NCBI GenBank assembly: GCA_013215285.1
Contig: JABSRD010000006.1
Coordinates: 62,001-126,000 of the forward strand
Source: Candidatus Nitrosopumilus sp.
GTDB lineage: Archaea > Thermoproteota > Nitrososphaeria > Nitrososphaerales > Nitrosopumilaceae
DNA: 64,000 bases
Direction of reading: 5' to 3'
The first letter of the stretch is position 1, and every line of letters begins with the position of its first letter. Positions 43,345 through 53,000 of this stretch are shown here, piece after piece. A program made the translations under genes and the position numbers. Below the pieces are notes generated by a model. It saw only the letters and a program-made list of their open reading frames with translations, was not told the origin of the DNA and did no database searches.

Positions 43345-44132
43345 TTCCCTAGTCTCCTTTTCCTCTCTTGAAAAGTTCTAATAGCTCTCATCAAATCAAT
43401 CTTCCTAAACTCTGGCCAAAAAATATCCATAAAAATCAATTCACTATAGGCACTTTGCCACATAAGAAAACCACTTAATCTTTTTTCACCTGATGTTCGT
43501 AAAATCATATCTGGAGATGATTGTGGTAAATGTGATGTGTATAGATTTGATTCAATTACTTTTTTATCAATTTCGTTTACATTTAGTGAACCGTCTTTGA
43601 TTTTTTCACCAATTTTTTTTACTGCATCTACTAATTCCAATTGTCCCCCGTATGCTAATGCAATATTTAGAAAATGATTATCATAATTTTTAGTGGCGAT
43701 ATCTAATTTATTTAAAACATCTTTGATTGAATTTGGTAACAATTCAATTCTTCCAATAGCTTTTACTCTCATTTTATTTCTGTGGATTCTAGGGTCGTTG
43801 AGTAATTTTTCAAGTCTAATCTGAATTAATTCATAAAGGTATTCTAATTCATCATCTTTTCTGTCCATGTTTTCAGCTGAAAGTGCATATAATGTGATAA
43901 TTTTAATATCAAATTCTTCACACCAGTCAAGAAGATTTTCTACTGAATCTGCTCCTTTCCAATGCCCTTCTTTTGTCATTGCTAAATGTCTTTTAGCCCA
44001 TCTCCGATTTCCATCTAAAATTATGGCGATATGGTTTGGAATGTCTCCATTTTTTATTTCATTTTCTAACTTTTTTCCATAAATCTTGTAAATGCCTGAT
44101 AATTGGAAAATTACATCTTTTATTTTGTTAAT
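43341..44132 (-). CDS. uppS: Undecaprenyl (cis-polyprenyl) diphosphate synthase; start codon not ATG/GTG/TTG
   Basis: The catalytic motif IAIILDGNRRWAK (Asp40 from my start) lies upstream of the first in-frame ATG (43979), so the gene must begin earlier. Reading back, the frame is open to a TGA just beyond 44132 and contains no ATG, GTG or TTG. ATT at 44132 is the best candidate, about 25-30 bases after a TATA-like TTATTTAT. The 263-aa product then has full family length; YGGQLELVDAVKK and LRTSGEKRLSGFLMWQSAY-type blocks follow. It makes polyprenyl diphosphate carriers for glycosylation. Confidence 0.85.
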   Translation of the reverse strand: MNKIKDVIFQLSGIYKIYGKKLENEIKNGDIPNHIAIILDGNRRWAKRHLAMTKEGHWKGADSVENLLDWCEEFDIKIITLYALSAENMDRKDDELEYLYELIQIRLEKLLNDPRIHRNKMRVKAIGRIELLPNSIKDVLNKLDIATKNYDNHFLNIALAYGGQLELVDAVKKIGEKIKDGSLNVNEIDKKVIESNLYTSHLPQSSPDMILRTSGEKRLSGFLMWQSAYSELIFMDIFWPEFRKIDLMRAIRTFQERKRRLGK

Positions 44133-44218
44133 TCTATATCACCTTTTGATAGTTGATAAATAATTGATGATATCAGTGTTTTTTCAAAAATTTCGTTTTT
44201 GTTGCTCTTTAGGTTAAT

Positions 44219-45364
44219 TTAGTCTGAAACCATCTCTTGTTCTTTGTGTTTTTTGTATTTTTTAAAGAGGATTGTGGCTGAAATTAATGTTACAGCTAAC
44301 CCTCCTAATAGTGGTGGAATTAATGTAAATGAACTTTCATCAAAAATCATTATGTTAGTAAATTGAATTATTGTAGGGTAAAGGGATACTAGAACAATAA
44401 TTCTTAAAATATCACTAATTTGTCTTGGAATTCCACCAATCCAATTACTAAGTAATGTTCCAGCAAAAATTGCTCCCATACCAATCCATAATATTGGCAA
44501 TGCACCTGTAACAAATTGACCTATAATTATTTTGTCAGTAATTTTATCAATAAATTCTGAATTTGATTCAATTAATTCTGAATCAACTGTACTAATTCCA
44601 GCTGGCACTGATGAAAGAATCAATAATATTCCTGCAACCATAGTAAATATTCTGATAAAACCCATCGGAGTTGGTTTTGACCAACTTGACCATGCTCTAT
44701 CAATATCAAATGCTCTGATCAAAAATGCTCCACCCAAAATACTTACAAGAACTGCAAATATTTCTGCAGTATATCCAAAAACAGTTGCAACACCACCGAT
44801 TAACAAAAGAATTCCCGGAACTCCTAAAAAGAACTTTGAATATTTTGAATCATAAGCAAGCATTTTTAGATATTTTCCAAAAACTGCATAAGAATATTCT
44901 ACACTTCTACTTACTTTCATTACAACACGTTGTACTGATACAACTGGTAACACGTTTTGAATTACTGGAATAACACTTTCATCATCCTCGCCATCAGAAA
45001 CTATAACTGCACCATTAGCCGGAAATATCTCTAACACTTTTCTAGTTTCAGCAAGAATTTTTTCGTCAGCTTGTACTCCTCTATCTTTAACTCCTGCAAC
45101 AGTAATAACCTCAACTTTGTATCCCTTACTGATTAAATCTTCATATGTTTTAATTGCTGCAAAAATTGAATTTGAATCTGCATCTTCAGGATCTTCCAAA
45201 GCTAATCTTTGTGCTGCCTCAATACATGCATCTCTACCTATAACTGGTGTAAGTATTCCTGCTTTTTCACCTACATCATTATCTCTATCAATACAAATTA
45301 CAAGTAATTTATTAGCAGTTGATGCATTAACATCCTTTTCAACCTTCTTTGAGCGTTGAGACAT
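44219..45364 (-). CDS. DUF373 family membrane protein
   Basis: 381 aa from ATG 45364 (MSQRSKKVEKDVNA); the ATG at 45406 would add 14 residues. A soluble N-terminal domain carries the DUF373 signature (LLVICIDRDNDVGEKAGILT, VITVAGVKDRGVQADEK, IVSDGEDDESVIPVI), and six to eight hydrophobic helices follow. Family function is unknown. Archaeal distribution; probably an integral membrane protein with a cytoplasmic Asp-rich head. Confidence 0.85.
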   Translation of the reverse strand: MSQRSKKVEKDVNASTANKLLVICIDRDNDVGEKAGILTPVIGRDACIEAAQRLALEDPEDADSNSIFAAIKTYEDLISKGYKVEVITVAGVKDRGVQADEKILAETRKVLEIFPANGAVIVSDGEDDESVIPVIQNVLPVVSVQRVVMKVSRSVEYSYAVFGKYLKMLAYDSKYSKFFLGVPGILLLIGGVATVFGYTAEIFAVLVSILGGAFLIRAFDIDRAWSSWSKPTPMGFIRIFTMVAGILLILSSVPAGISTVDSELIESNSEFIDKITDKIIIGQFVTGALPILWIGMGAIFAGTLLSNWIGGIPRQISDILRIIVLVSLYPTIIQFTNIMIFDESSFTLIPPLLGGLAVTLISATILFKKYKKHKEQEMVSD

Positions 45365-45434
45365 TCTATTTTTATAACAGAATTGCTTTTTAATGATTTC
45401 CAACAATTATGATTAGTAAAATTTAGTTTTGAGG

Positions 45435-45935
45435 CTAATCTGGTCTTGATTCATCAGAAATTTTGACATGTTCTACATATTCTATTTTTAACGATTCTAT
45501 TTTTTCTAAAGTTTCTACCATTTCTTCCTCTGTACTTCCTTTTTCAATCAAATTTGCCAGAATCTTTGTCTCTCCAATATACTCGTTAAATTTTTTCATT
45601 GCTTCCATGTAGCTAATATAGCTAGATTGCCATTCTTCAGGAGGCTTTGATGTTACAAATTCACTTATTTGTGCAGTTATTTGAGATGATGTTATTTCAG
45701 TAATTGTGATGTACTCTTCTGTGGAAATTTTTTCGTCACGAAGGCTTTGAAATTCGATATATGTTGACTCCTGCAATACTTCTTGAATATTTTTTACTCC
45801 GTCAAGATAACCTTTAAAATCAGATACCACAAATGTTGTTTCATTATTTTCTGGGATAATCCATAATGAAAAACTTGCAACAGTAATTACAACCAAAATT
45901 GTGATAGTTACTGCTATTCCTTTTTTGGATGCCAT
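45435..45935 (-). CDS. Membrane-anchored hypothetical protein (166 aa)
   Basis: Residues 6-27 form a hydrophobic anchor or signal (GIAVTITILVVITVASFSLWI). The remainder is an acidic, all-helical exported domain with heptad-like leucine/isoleucine spacing (MVETLEKIESLKIEYVEHV). No cysteines. It sits downstream of nothing recognisable. Function unknown. Confidence 0.6.
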   Translation of the reverse strand: MASKKGIAVTITILVVITVASFSLWIIPENNETTFVVSDFKGYLDGVKNIQEVLQESTYIEFQSLRDEKISTEEYITITEITSSQITAQISEFVTSKPPEEWQSSYISYMEAMKKFNEYIGETKILANLIEKGSTEEEMVETLEKIESLKIEYVEHVKISDESRPD

Positions 45936-46185
45936 TTTGTTGTTTTATGATTAAGGAGTTTATAATTGATAATATTTCAAAAATTACCACTTGTTAAACA
46001 AACATTCTAAAAAAAATCTATTATTGTATCATCTTTACTATATTTTTTTAAAAATGTATACATTTATTGAAATTTTTAGTAATTGTTCTTTTTTGATGCC
46101 TAAAATAATTTAAACACATCTAGTCTATAGCTAAATAATTTTCACAGCCTCTTCCTAAATACCAGCAAGTTTGACAAATTTTAGA

Positions 46186-46341
46186 ATGGTTACAGCATAT
46201 TGCGTAAAATGTAGAGAAAAAAGGGATATCAAAGATCCTAAAGAAACTACACTCAAAAATGGACGTCCTGCCGTAAAAGGTACATGTCCTACATGTGGAA
46301 CTAATGTTTTCCGTATCGGAAAGATGCCGGAAGGCGGATAA
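46186..46341 (+). CDS. DUF5679 small zinc-binding protein (51 aa)
   Basis: ATG at 46186; product MVTAYCVKCREKRDI ... GRPAVKGTCPTCGTNVFRI. Paired CxxC knuckles make a compact zinc ribbon; this matches my memory of DUF5679. The two open frames on the other strand here are shadows. It precedes the aIF2-beta operon by 60 bases. Confidence 0.82.
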   Translation: MVTAYCVKCREKRDIKDPKETTLKNGRPAVKGTCPTCGTNVFRIGKMPEGG

Positions 46342-46401
46342 TACCCCACACGTTTTCTCTTTTTCAAAACCCATATAGAGTACAATCTTCATCATTTTTT
46401 A

Positions 46402-46824
46402 GTGACTAAAACAGAATATGAAAGCCTACTCAAACGTATTCAGGATAAACTAGGTGACACTGACAAAGAGTCTTCTACAAGATTTGAGCTTCCTATTGTC
46501 GATGTAATGTGGGAAGGCCAAAAGACCTTTTTACGCAATTTTTCAGAATTTCCAAAAATCCTTAGACGAGATCCTCAAAAAGTTTTACAATATCTTTCAA
46601 AAGAATTTGCAGTTCCAGCAGAAATGCAGGGAGATAAGGCAATGTTTGTTGGTAGACGAGCTCCTGATGATTTTACAAGATTATTTCAAATTTATGTAAA
46701 AGATTATCTTGAATGTACAACATGTAAAAGCCCTGATACCAAAATTCTCAAAGAAAATCGTATCTCATTTTTAATTTGTGAAGCATGTGGTGCAAAATCC
46801 ACTCTAAAAGGCAAGTATGCATAA
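46402..46824 (+). CDS. Translation initiation factor aIF2 subunit beta
   Basis: 140 aa, GTG start at 46402. ELPIVDVMWEGQKTFLRNF is the conserved alpha/beta core, and YLECTTCKSPDTKI followed by CEACGAKSTLKG is the C-terminal C4 zinc ribbon. Part of the aIF2 alpha-beta-gamma heterotrimer that delivers Met-tRNAi. Its stop overlaps the DUF424 ATG by one base, starting a tight operon through topoisomerase VI. Confidence 0.94.
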   Translation: MTKTEYESLLKRIQDKLGDTDKESSTRFELPIVDVMWEGQKTFLRNFSEFPKILRRDPQKVLQYLSKEFAVPAEMQGDKAMFVGRRAPDDFTRLFQIYVKDYLECTTCKSPDTKILKENRISFLICEACGAKSTLKGKYA

Positions 46825-47120
46825 TGCAATTCTCAGTTAAAGTGACAGATTACCAAAAAAATATCATGCTCAATATTTGTGATGTTGACTTGTTAGGAAA
46901 AAATATTGTTCAAGATGAATTAAACATGAATATCAGTAAAAGCTATTACGGACAAAAATTAGTTGAAACAGAAGAAGCTTCAATATTGCTAAAAAAATCT
47001 TCAATCATCAATATGGTTGGAAAAGAAATAGTTTCTTTATCTGTAAAACTTGGAGTTGGTTCAGAGACTGGAATCAAAACAATTTCCAATATTCCTTTTC
47101 TAATCGTTTTTAAAATGTAG
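46824..47120 (+). CDS. DUF424 family protein
   Basis: 98 aa. I choose ATG 46824 (MQFSVKVTDYQKNIML) over the upstream 46785 start because that lies inside aIF2-beta in another frame and a TAATG overlap is typical here. Beta-rich with a conserved IVQDELNMNISKSYYG segment. In archaea DUF424 sits next to aIF2-beta; role unknown, translation-linked by context. Confidence 0.8.
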   Translation: MQFSVKVTDYQKNIMLNICDVDLLGKNIVQDELNMNISKSYYGQKLVETEEASILLKKSSIINMVGKEIVSLSVKLGVGSETGIKTISNIPFLIVFKM

Positions 47121-47158
47121 GATGTAGTTTGATTTTATTTTTAACTAATACATTATTT

Positions 47159-47178
47159 TTGATTTCAAAAGAAATCAA
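47159..47178. terminator. Perfect 8-bp hairpin upstream of rio1
   Basis: TTGATTTC - AAAA - GAAATCAA is a perfect inverted repeat followed by TTTTAT. It lies between the DUF424 stop and the rio1 promoter region, so it may end the upstream transcript or act as an operator next to the rio1 TATA-like box. Assignment is tentative. Confidence 0.35.
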
Positions 47179-47206
47179 TTTTATCTAGTAGGGTGAATGT
47201 TGTATA

Positions 47207-47986
47207 ATGACTGATATAATTAGTAAAAAATTAGAATCTAAAATAGATCAAAAATTAGCTTCAAAAGCTAAGCGAAAACATTTACCTGATGGTTTCAAAA
47301 AAGGAAAAGTTGTCAATGAGGTTTTAGACAAACCTACTGTTATGACCCTTTACAAAATGATAACAGATCATATCATCGCATATGTTAATGGGCCTATAAG
47401 TGCTGGAAAAGAGTCTGTTGTTTTTTGGGGGGTAGATGAAAATGATATTAGTGTTGCTTTGAAAATTTATTTGGTAAGTACTTCAAATTTTAAAAAACGC
47501 GAACCATACATTACTGGTGATCCTAGATTTTCACATCTAAAAAAGGGCACAAAAAACCTAGTCTATTTGTGGGCAAGAAAAGAATTCCGTAACTTAACTC
47601 AATGTTTTGATGCTGGCATTCCTGTTCCTGAACCCCTATATGTCACAAATAATGTCTTGGCAATGAATTTTGTAGGTGAAAATGGAGTCCCTGCTAAATC
47701 TTTGTTAGTTTCAGAGGTAGACGGAGATGATTATAGACAAGCAATTACAATTATCAAGGATCTATATCATAAAGCAAAATTAGTACATGCTGATTATTCA
47801 GAATATAATATTTTTAAAACAGCAAATGGGTTGATGGTTTTTGATTTAGGTTCTGCAGTTGATCTTAGACATCCCAATTCTAATAATTTTCTTAAACGAG
47901 ATATTTATAACATTTCACGTTTCTTCGTTAAAAGGGGAGTCACTGTTAAAGATCAAGATGTCTTATTTGAGGAAATTGTAAAATGA
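47207..47986 (+). CDS. rio1: RIO1-type serine/threonine protein kinase
   Basis: 259 aa. The ATP-loop lysine is in VALKIYLVSTSNFKKR, the catalytic loop is LVHADYSEYNIF, and the metal Asp is in MVFDLGSAVD, all RIO features. RIO1 works in late small-subunit ribosome maturation. It overlaps the KH-protein gene by 4 bases; a physical partnership with Dim2/Pno1-like KH proteins is known in eukaryotes and archaea. Confidence 0.93.
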   Translation: MTDIISKKLESKIDQKLASKAKRKHLPDGFKKGKVVNEVLDKPTVMTLYKMITDHIIAYVNGPISAGKESVVFWGVDENDISVALKIYLVSTSNFKKREPYITGDPRFSHLKKGTKNLVYLWARKEFRNLTQCFDAGIPVPEPLYVTNNVLAMNFVGENGVPAKSLLVSEVDGDDYRQAITIIKDLYHKAKLVHADYSEYNIFKTANGLMVFDLGSAVDLRHPNSNNFLKRDIYNISRFFVKRGVTVKDQDVLFEEIVK

Positions 47987-48555
47987 GTTTTGAAAAATTA
48001 ATTCGTATTCCAAATGATCGAATAGCTGTAGTAATTGGAAAGTCTGGAACTGTAAAACTAAAAATTGAAGAATTATGTCATGTTAATTTAGATATTGACG
48101 GTGACACAGGTCAAGTTTTAATAAAATCTCAAGGTGATGTTGAAAATATTCAACCTTTCAAAGCGATGGAAATTGTTACGGCAATTGGTAGGGGTTTTTC
48201 TCCTGAAAATGCAATGACTTTGTTAGAAGGTGAAAATGCATTACATGTAATAGATCTTAGAGAGTTTGCAGGAAAATCTACTGCAAATATTGAAAGGATT
48301 AAAGGGAGACTTATTGGAGAAAGTGGTAGAGCAAGACGAAATATGGAAAATCTTAGCGGTACACATATCTCAATTTATGGAAGAACCGTTTCAATTATTG
48401 GGGATTCAACTAAATTACGATCAGCAGTTGATGCAATATCATCTATTTCAAATGGAAGTATGCATGGAGTTGTTTACAGTAAATTAGAATCTGCAAATAG
48501 AAGAGAAAAACATGAAAGAATGAAACTGTGGGAAGATCAAGATGTCTTCGATTAA
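47983..48555 (+). CDS. KH-domain RNA-binding protein (Dim2/Pno1-like)
   Basis: 190 aa with two KH modules: RIAVVIGKSGTVKLKIEEL (first) and RIKGRLIGESGRARRNMENL (second). The second has GESG in place of the usual GxxG, as in Pno1/Dim2 orthologues. It binds pre-16S rRNA near the 3' end. ATG at 47983 overlaps the rio1 stop. Confidence 0.9.
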   Translation: MSFEKLIRIPNDRIAVVIGKSGTVKLKIEELCHVNLDIDGDTGQVLIKSQGDVENIQPFKAMEIVTAIGRGFSPENAMTLLEGENALHVIDLREFAGKSTANIERIKGRLIGESGRARRNMENLSGTHISIYGRTVSIIGDSTKLRSAVDAISSISNGSMHGVVYSKLESANRREKHERMKLWEDQDVFD

Positions 48556-50410
48556 AGAACAATTTAATCAAATTTCTCCTAGTGAATTTTTTTACAGTAA
48601 TCGTGATTTAGCGGGTTTTAGTAATCCTACACGATCTCTTTATACTGCTGTTAGAGAATTTGTTGAAAATGCATTAGATGCGTGTGATCAAAAAGGAATT
48701 CTTCCTGATGTTCATTTATCAATCAAGGCTATAGATCCTGATAAACCTGATCCAAAACCCTACATTCTAACAGTTAAGGATAATGGGCCTGGGATAGATC
48801 CAGTACATATTCCTCTTGCCTTTGGAACTGTACTTTATGGTTCAAAATTTGGATTAAAACAAGCTAGAGGTATGTTTGGACTTGGAGCTACTATGGCAAT
48901 TCTATATGGACAGATTACAACAAACAAACCTGTTATAGTAAAAAGCTCTACAGATGGAGAAACTCAAGATGTATTTGAATTGTTATTGGATATTAAACGA
49001 AATAAACCTGTAATTGTAAAACACACTACAAAAGAAATCTCAAAAAAAGGACTTTCTGTTAGTATTTGTTTAGAGGGAGATTATTCAAAAGCTGGTATTA
49101 AAATTCGAGATTATGTATATCAAACCTCTTTGATTACTCCTTATGCAACAATAACTTTTGATGATCCAAAAGGACAAAAATTTTCTCATCCACGATTTGT
49201 AAAGAATATTCCACCTCCTCCAACAATAATTAGGCCACATCCACATGGAATTGATGTTGAAAGAATACGGAGAATGATAGTTGAATCCCAATTTGAAATT
49301 CCAAGTATTGATGATGCAATGATTGAAAAAGTTAGAAAAGATTTAGGTTTGTCGAAGAAAAATCTTGCTTTCACAGCAATCATGGAAAAGGCAAAGAAAA
49401 AATGGAAAACCCTTCCACGTCAAGTTAGAGTAGTTATTGCTTTAATGTCATTTTTGAAAATGGATTTTGAAAAATTAAACAAAATAAAAATTGAAGATAT
49501 TGATATGCCTAACAAAAAATTATTCTATTGGGATTTTGGTGATTCACAATCAAAGTCAATTGATATGGATCCTGAGAGTCTGTATTACAAACAACTAACC
49601 AACACTGTTCAAGGTGAACCTCTTACTACATTTTTAACAAAAAGACTTCAAAGAATAGGTCCTACTACTGCAATGAAATTTGCACAATTTGCAAAGTTCA
49701 AACCTGAAAAACGAATGGGTACTATGACAAATCAAGAGTTAGTTAACCTTAGTGACGCTCTTCAAAAATTTGATGATTTTCTTGCACCTGATTCAAGCTG
49801 TTTAGCACCATTGGGTGCAGACCCTCTAGAAAAAGGAATTAAAAAATTCTTTAATCCTGATTTTACAGCTGTAGTTCAACGTCCAGCATCTGCCTATTCT
49901 GGATTCCCTTTCATTATTGAGATGGGTATTGCTTATGGCGGTGAAATCAAATCTGGTGGACCTCATGTTTATCGATTTGCCAATAGAATTCCGTTATTGT
50001 ATGATGAAGGTAGTGATGTAGTCCTCAAAGTTGTTCATGATACTGATTGGGGTAGATACAAAATAAAAGGTGAACCTCCATTTGTTATTGTATCTCATAT
50101 TTGTTCTACTAGAATTCCGTATAAGACTGCAGGAAAAGAAAATGTAGCTGATAGACCCGAAATTGAACGAGAACTAAGATTAGCATTACAATTTTTGTCA
50201 AGGAAATTAGCGGCATACATGTCAAAAAGAGGACAAGCTGAAATGGCAAAAAAGAGATCTAATCTTTATGCAAAATACATCCCAATGATTGCAGAATTTT
50301 GTACAGAACTTGCTGGAAAGAAAAAAGAACCTAACTATAAGAAATTATTACAAGAAGAAAATTCAATCCAATCTAAAGTAAAGGAGGAAAATGAAATTGA
50401 AAACCAGTAA
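48542..50410 (+). CDS. top6B: Type II DNA topoisomerase VI subunit B
   Basis: 622 aa GHKL ATPase. The N-box is AVREFVENALDACD, the G1 motif is VKDNGPGID, and the lid is GARGMFGLGATMA-like (KQARGMFGLGA). A helix-two-turn-helix and a transducer domain follow. It drives ATP-dependent strand passage with Top6A. It overlaps the KH gene by 14 bases and top6A by 20. Confidence 0.95.
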   Translation: MSSIKEQFNQISPSEFFYSNRDLAGFSNPTRSLYTAVREFVENALDACDQKGILPDVHLSIKAIDPDKPDPKPYILTVKDNGPGIDPVHIPLAFGTVLYGSKFGLKQARGMFGLGATMAILYGQITTNKPVIVKSSTDGETQDVFELLLDIKRNKPVIVKHTTKEISKKGLSVSICLEGDYSKAGIKIRDYVYQTSLITPYATITFDDPKGQKFSHPRFVKNIPPPPTIIRPHPHGIDVERIRRMIVESQFEIPSIDDAMIEKVRKDLGLSKKNLAFTAIMEKAKKKWKTLPRQVRVVIALMSFLKMDFEKLNKIKIEDIDMPNKKLFYWDFGDSQSKSIDMDPESLYYKQLTNTVQGEPLTTFLTKRLQRIGPTTAMKFAQFAKFKPEKRMGTMTNQELVNLSDALQKFDDFLAPDSSCLAPLGADPLEKGIKKFFNPDFTAVVQRPASAYSGFPFIIEMGIAYGGEIKSGGPHVYRFANRIPLLYDEGSDVVLKVVHDTDWGRYKIKGEPPFVIVSHICSTRIPYKTAGKENVADRPEIERELRLALQFLSRKLAAYMSKRGQAEMAKKRSNLYAKYIPMIAEFCTELAGKKKEPNYKKLLQEENSIQSKVKEENEIENQ

Positions 50411-51503
50411 ATCTAAAGATCGAAAAAAGAAGTCTGATGAAAAACAAAAAAATATTCTTGAGATGCTTAAAAGTCATGGCGCAAAAGTATATGATGATTT
50501 AGATAATGGCCAATTTCCAAAATTCTCAATACCAAGTAGATCTGTAAGTAATATTGTTTATGATAAAAAACTTAGACAATACATTTTAGGTAACAATTCT
50601 GCTTTGAGAAGTTCAAGAAATTTTGCTCAGTTAAGATCTTTTACACAATTAATGTGGCTTGCATTTTTTGCAAATAAATTAACCAAAGAGAAAAAATCAT
50701 CCACTTTAAGAGATGTTTATTATTCCTCCCAAGCGTTTGGTGTTGAATTTGAAGATCAGGGTGAATCTGATAATATTATTGTAGATTTAGAATCTGTTAC
50801 CTCTAAACCTCGAGAAGATTTTCATATATTTCCTGAAGAGCGAAGTTCTATTTTTGGTGATTTGAACATAGAATATACTATTCCTGGTTATGAGGGTAAA
50901 ACAATGAATCTATCTAATCACCCTGATGGATATTCAATTGGTCCTAGTTTGACTACTGCAGAACTTGTTGATACTACTGCTGAAATTGTAATTGCTATTG
51001 AAAAAGGTGGTTTGTTTACAAGATTTGTTGAGGAACAAGTTGATAAAAAATTCAAATCTATAATTATTAACACTGGTGGACAAGCTCCTCGTTCAACTAG
51101 AACTTTGTTAAAAAGACTTCATGATGAAATGAGATTACCTATTATTGTTTTAACTGATGGTGATGTGTATGGTGAACATATTGCAATGGTTATAAAATCT
51201 GGTTCAGCGAATGCTGCTCATCTCAGAGATCTAACAGTTCCTGATGCAAAATGGGTTGGAGTATGGGCTACTGATATTGAAAAATTTAAACTACCTACAA
51301 TACCTATGACTGAATCTGATATCAAGAGATGCTATGATCTTCAAAAAGATCCAAGATATCAAGATGGGATTTGGAAAAAAGAACTAGATGTATTTTTGAA
51401 AATTAAAAGAAAAGCAGAGTTAGAGGCTTTCTCTAAATATGGTCTTACTAACATTACTGATAAATATTTACCACAAAAATTAGAACTAGCAAAAAGTCTC
51501 TAG
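50391..51503 (+). CDS. top6A: Type II DNA topoisomerase VI subunit A
   Basis: 370 aa, Spo11-related. The catalytic tyrosine is in LRDVYYSSQ (Tyr111 probably), and the Toprim acidic residues are in VLTDGDVYGEHIAM. The charged N-terminus (KDRKKKSDEKQKN) is usual. Its 3' end is intact; the next gene, 50 bases on, is the integrase of the accessory element, so the element's left boundary lies just here. Confidence 0.95.
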   Translation: MKLKTSKSKDRKKKSDEKQKNILEMLKSHGAKVYDDLDNGQFPKFSIPSRSVSNIVYDKKLRQYILGNNSALRSSRNFAQLRSFTQLMWLAFFANKLTKEKKSSTLRDVYYSSQAFGVEFEDQGESDNIIVDLESVTSKPREDFHIFPEERSSIFGDLNIEYTIPGYEGKTMNLSNHPDGYSIGPSLTTAELVDTTAEIVIAIEKGGLFTRFVEEQVDKKFKSIIINTGGQAPRSTRTLLKRLHDEMRLPIIVLTDGDVYGEHIAMVIKSGSANAAHLRDLTVPDAKWVGVWATDIEKFKLPTIPMTESDIKRCYDLQKDPRYQDGIWKKELDVFLKIKRKAELEAFSKYGLTNITDKYLPQKLELAKSL

Positions 51504-51559
51504 TTATTTTATTCTAATTGAGCATTATTTGTATATCTTTCTAGCTTTAAGTATTGTCA

Positions 51560-52756
51560 ATGACCAATACAATATTGAATAATTCACTACTGAATAAGGC
51601 AGATATTGACTGGCTTGATAAGATTCATAGAAAATCTAAATCTGATAGAAGTCGAACTGTAGCTGAAATTTCATTGAAAACATTTGATATCTTTTGTAAG
51701 GATCAAGGCATGGAAAGACATTCAGACAAAGATACAATCTATGGCTACATTCCACAGATGATAGAACAGTTCAAGGTATGGTATAATCCAAAGCCAGATC
51801 CTCAAAAATATGTAAGACCTGACATTAATTCTATCTGTAATGTTTTAGATAGATTTGTTGGATTTATGGATATTGAGCATAGGGATATTATCATATCTAC
51901 CAATAAACAAAAGGGTAAAGAGACTTTCTTTAAGAAAAAAGCCCCTAAGACAATCCAACTCTATTTCTCATGGATTAAGATTTATCTCAGATCAGTACAT
52001 TCGATTAAGATAGCGAGTGAGGATGTTAAGGAATTAGTTACTTTTCCTAATCAGACAAAGTATCAAAGAGAAGCTTTGACATTAAAACAACTCAAAGTCA
52101 TCATGGATAATTCCAGTTCAAGACGTAGATGTTTGTATTACATTCTAGTTAGTTCTGGAATGAGAGTCGGAGAAGCTTTGACTTTAACTCCTGCAAATAT
52201 TTTCTTGAAAGAGAATCCAGTTAGGGTCAAGTTGTATGCTGAGAATACAAAAACCAATGAAGAAAGAGAAACTTATCTTTCAGCAGAAGCTGTTGAGAAA
52301 GTTAAACCATTCTTGGAGGGATTAAAAGAAGATGAAAGAATTTTCAAAACAACTGGAAATATTGTAGATGATGTAAGTGCCGAGGATAGAGTCTTTGGTT
52401 ATCTTAGAGAAAAACTAGGTTATACTGAAAAATACAAAGGCTCTGTCAGATACAAGATAAGAATACATGGGATGCGTAGTTATTTCCATACCAAAGCAAG
52501 TCAGAAACATAGTACAGAATATGCCAATGCCTTAGATGGACATACTGGCTACTTAGAACAATATTATAATTTGACTCCAGAAGAACGAGCTGAGAAGTAC
52601 AAGGAATTAGAGCCAGAACTGTTAATCGAATCTGTCAAAGTAGAATCTGATCATACCAAAGACAAAATCATAGATACTCTTAGAGAGGATATGGATAAAA
52701 TGAAAGATGAGATGGATAGAATACTAAAGACTCCAAATAGAATAGTAGCACAATAA
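51560..52756 (+). CDS. Tyrosine recombinase/integrase
   Basis: About 398 aa from ATG 51560 (TTG 51554 two codons earlier is possible). The catalytic set is complete, numbered from the TTG start: R204 (SSGMRVGEAL), K233 (ENTKTNE), H305-x-x-R308 (IHGMRSYF), H330 (DGHTGYL) and Tyr337/338 (QYYNL). An N-terminal core-binding domain and a C-terminal coiled coil (LREDMDKMKDEMDRIL) flank it. It would catalyse integration and excision of the element. Confidence 0.92.
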   Translation: MTNTILNNSLLNKADIDWLDKIHRKSKSDRSRTVAEISLKTFDIFCKDQGMERHSDKDTIYGYIPQMIEQFKVWYNPKPDPQKYVRPDINSICNVLDRFVGFMDIEHRDIIISTNKQKGKETFFKKKAPKTIQLYFSWIKIYLRSVHSIKIASEDVKELVTFPNQTKYQREALTLKQLKVIMDNSSSRRRCLYYILVSSGMRVGEALTLTPANIFLKENPVRVKLYAENTKTNEERETYLSAEAVEKVKPFLEGLKEDERIFKTTGNIVDDVSAEDRVFGYLREKLGYTEKYKGSVRYKIRIHGMRSYFHTKASQKHSTEYANALDGHTGYLEQYYNLTPEERAEKYKELEPELLIESVKVESDHTKDKIIDTLREDMDKMKDEMDRILKTPNRIVAQ

Positions 52757-52773
52757 TTCTTTCTACCTTTTTT

Positions 52774-52998
52774 TTATCCAAATAATATCTCAGATTGTAG
52801 GAACAATCCTAGTATAATCAAACTAATTCCTAAAGCTCTTGAATGATGATTGTTAATCCAATCATGGAATCTCAAAGCACGACTATCCTTATCATTGAGC
52901 AATAATTTAGAGCGTGAAATAATCGGAACTGAGACAAATAAGAATAGAATGAAACCTCCAATTTGTAAAACTAGACCTAAGTCATGGAATGGAAACAT
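52774..52998 (-). CDS. Two-helix membrane protein (74 aa)
   Basis: Start taken at ATG 52998 (MFPFHDLGLVLQIGG), 2 bases after the stop of the small ORF upstream. Two hydrophobic helices (LQIGGFILFLFVSVPII and ALGISLIILGLFL) flank a basic cytoplasmic loop with DWINNHHSR. Last gene of the minus-strand regulator unit. It is tail-to-tail with the integrase. Unknown function. Confidence 0.6.
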   Translation of the reverse strand: MFPFHDLGLVLQIGGFILFLFVSVPIISRSKLLLNDKDSRALRFHDWINNHHSRALGISLIILGLFLQSEILFG

Positions 52999-53000
52999 GA

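Noticed and set aside
46120-46395. Two long minus-strand open frames here
   Set aside because: They are shadows of the plus-strand DUF5679 gene (46186-46341), whose paired CxxC motifs and family match are convincing.
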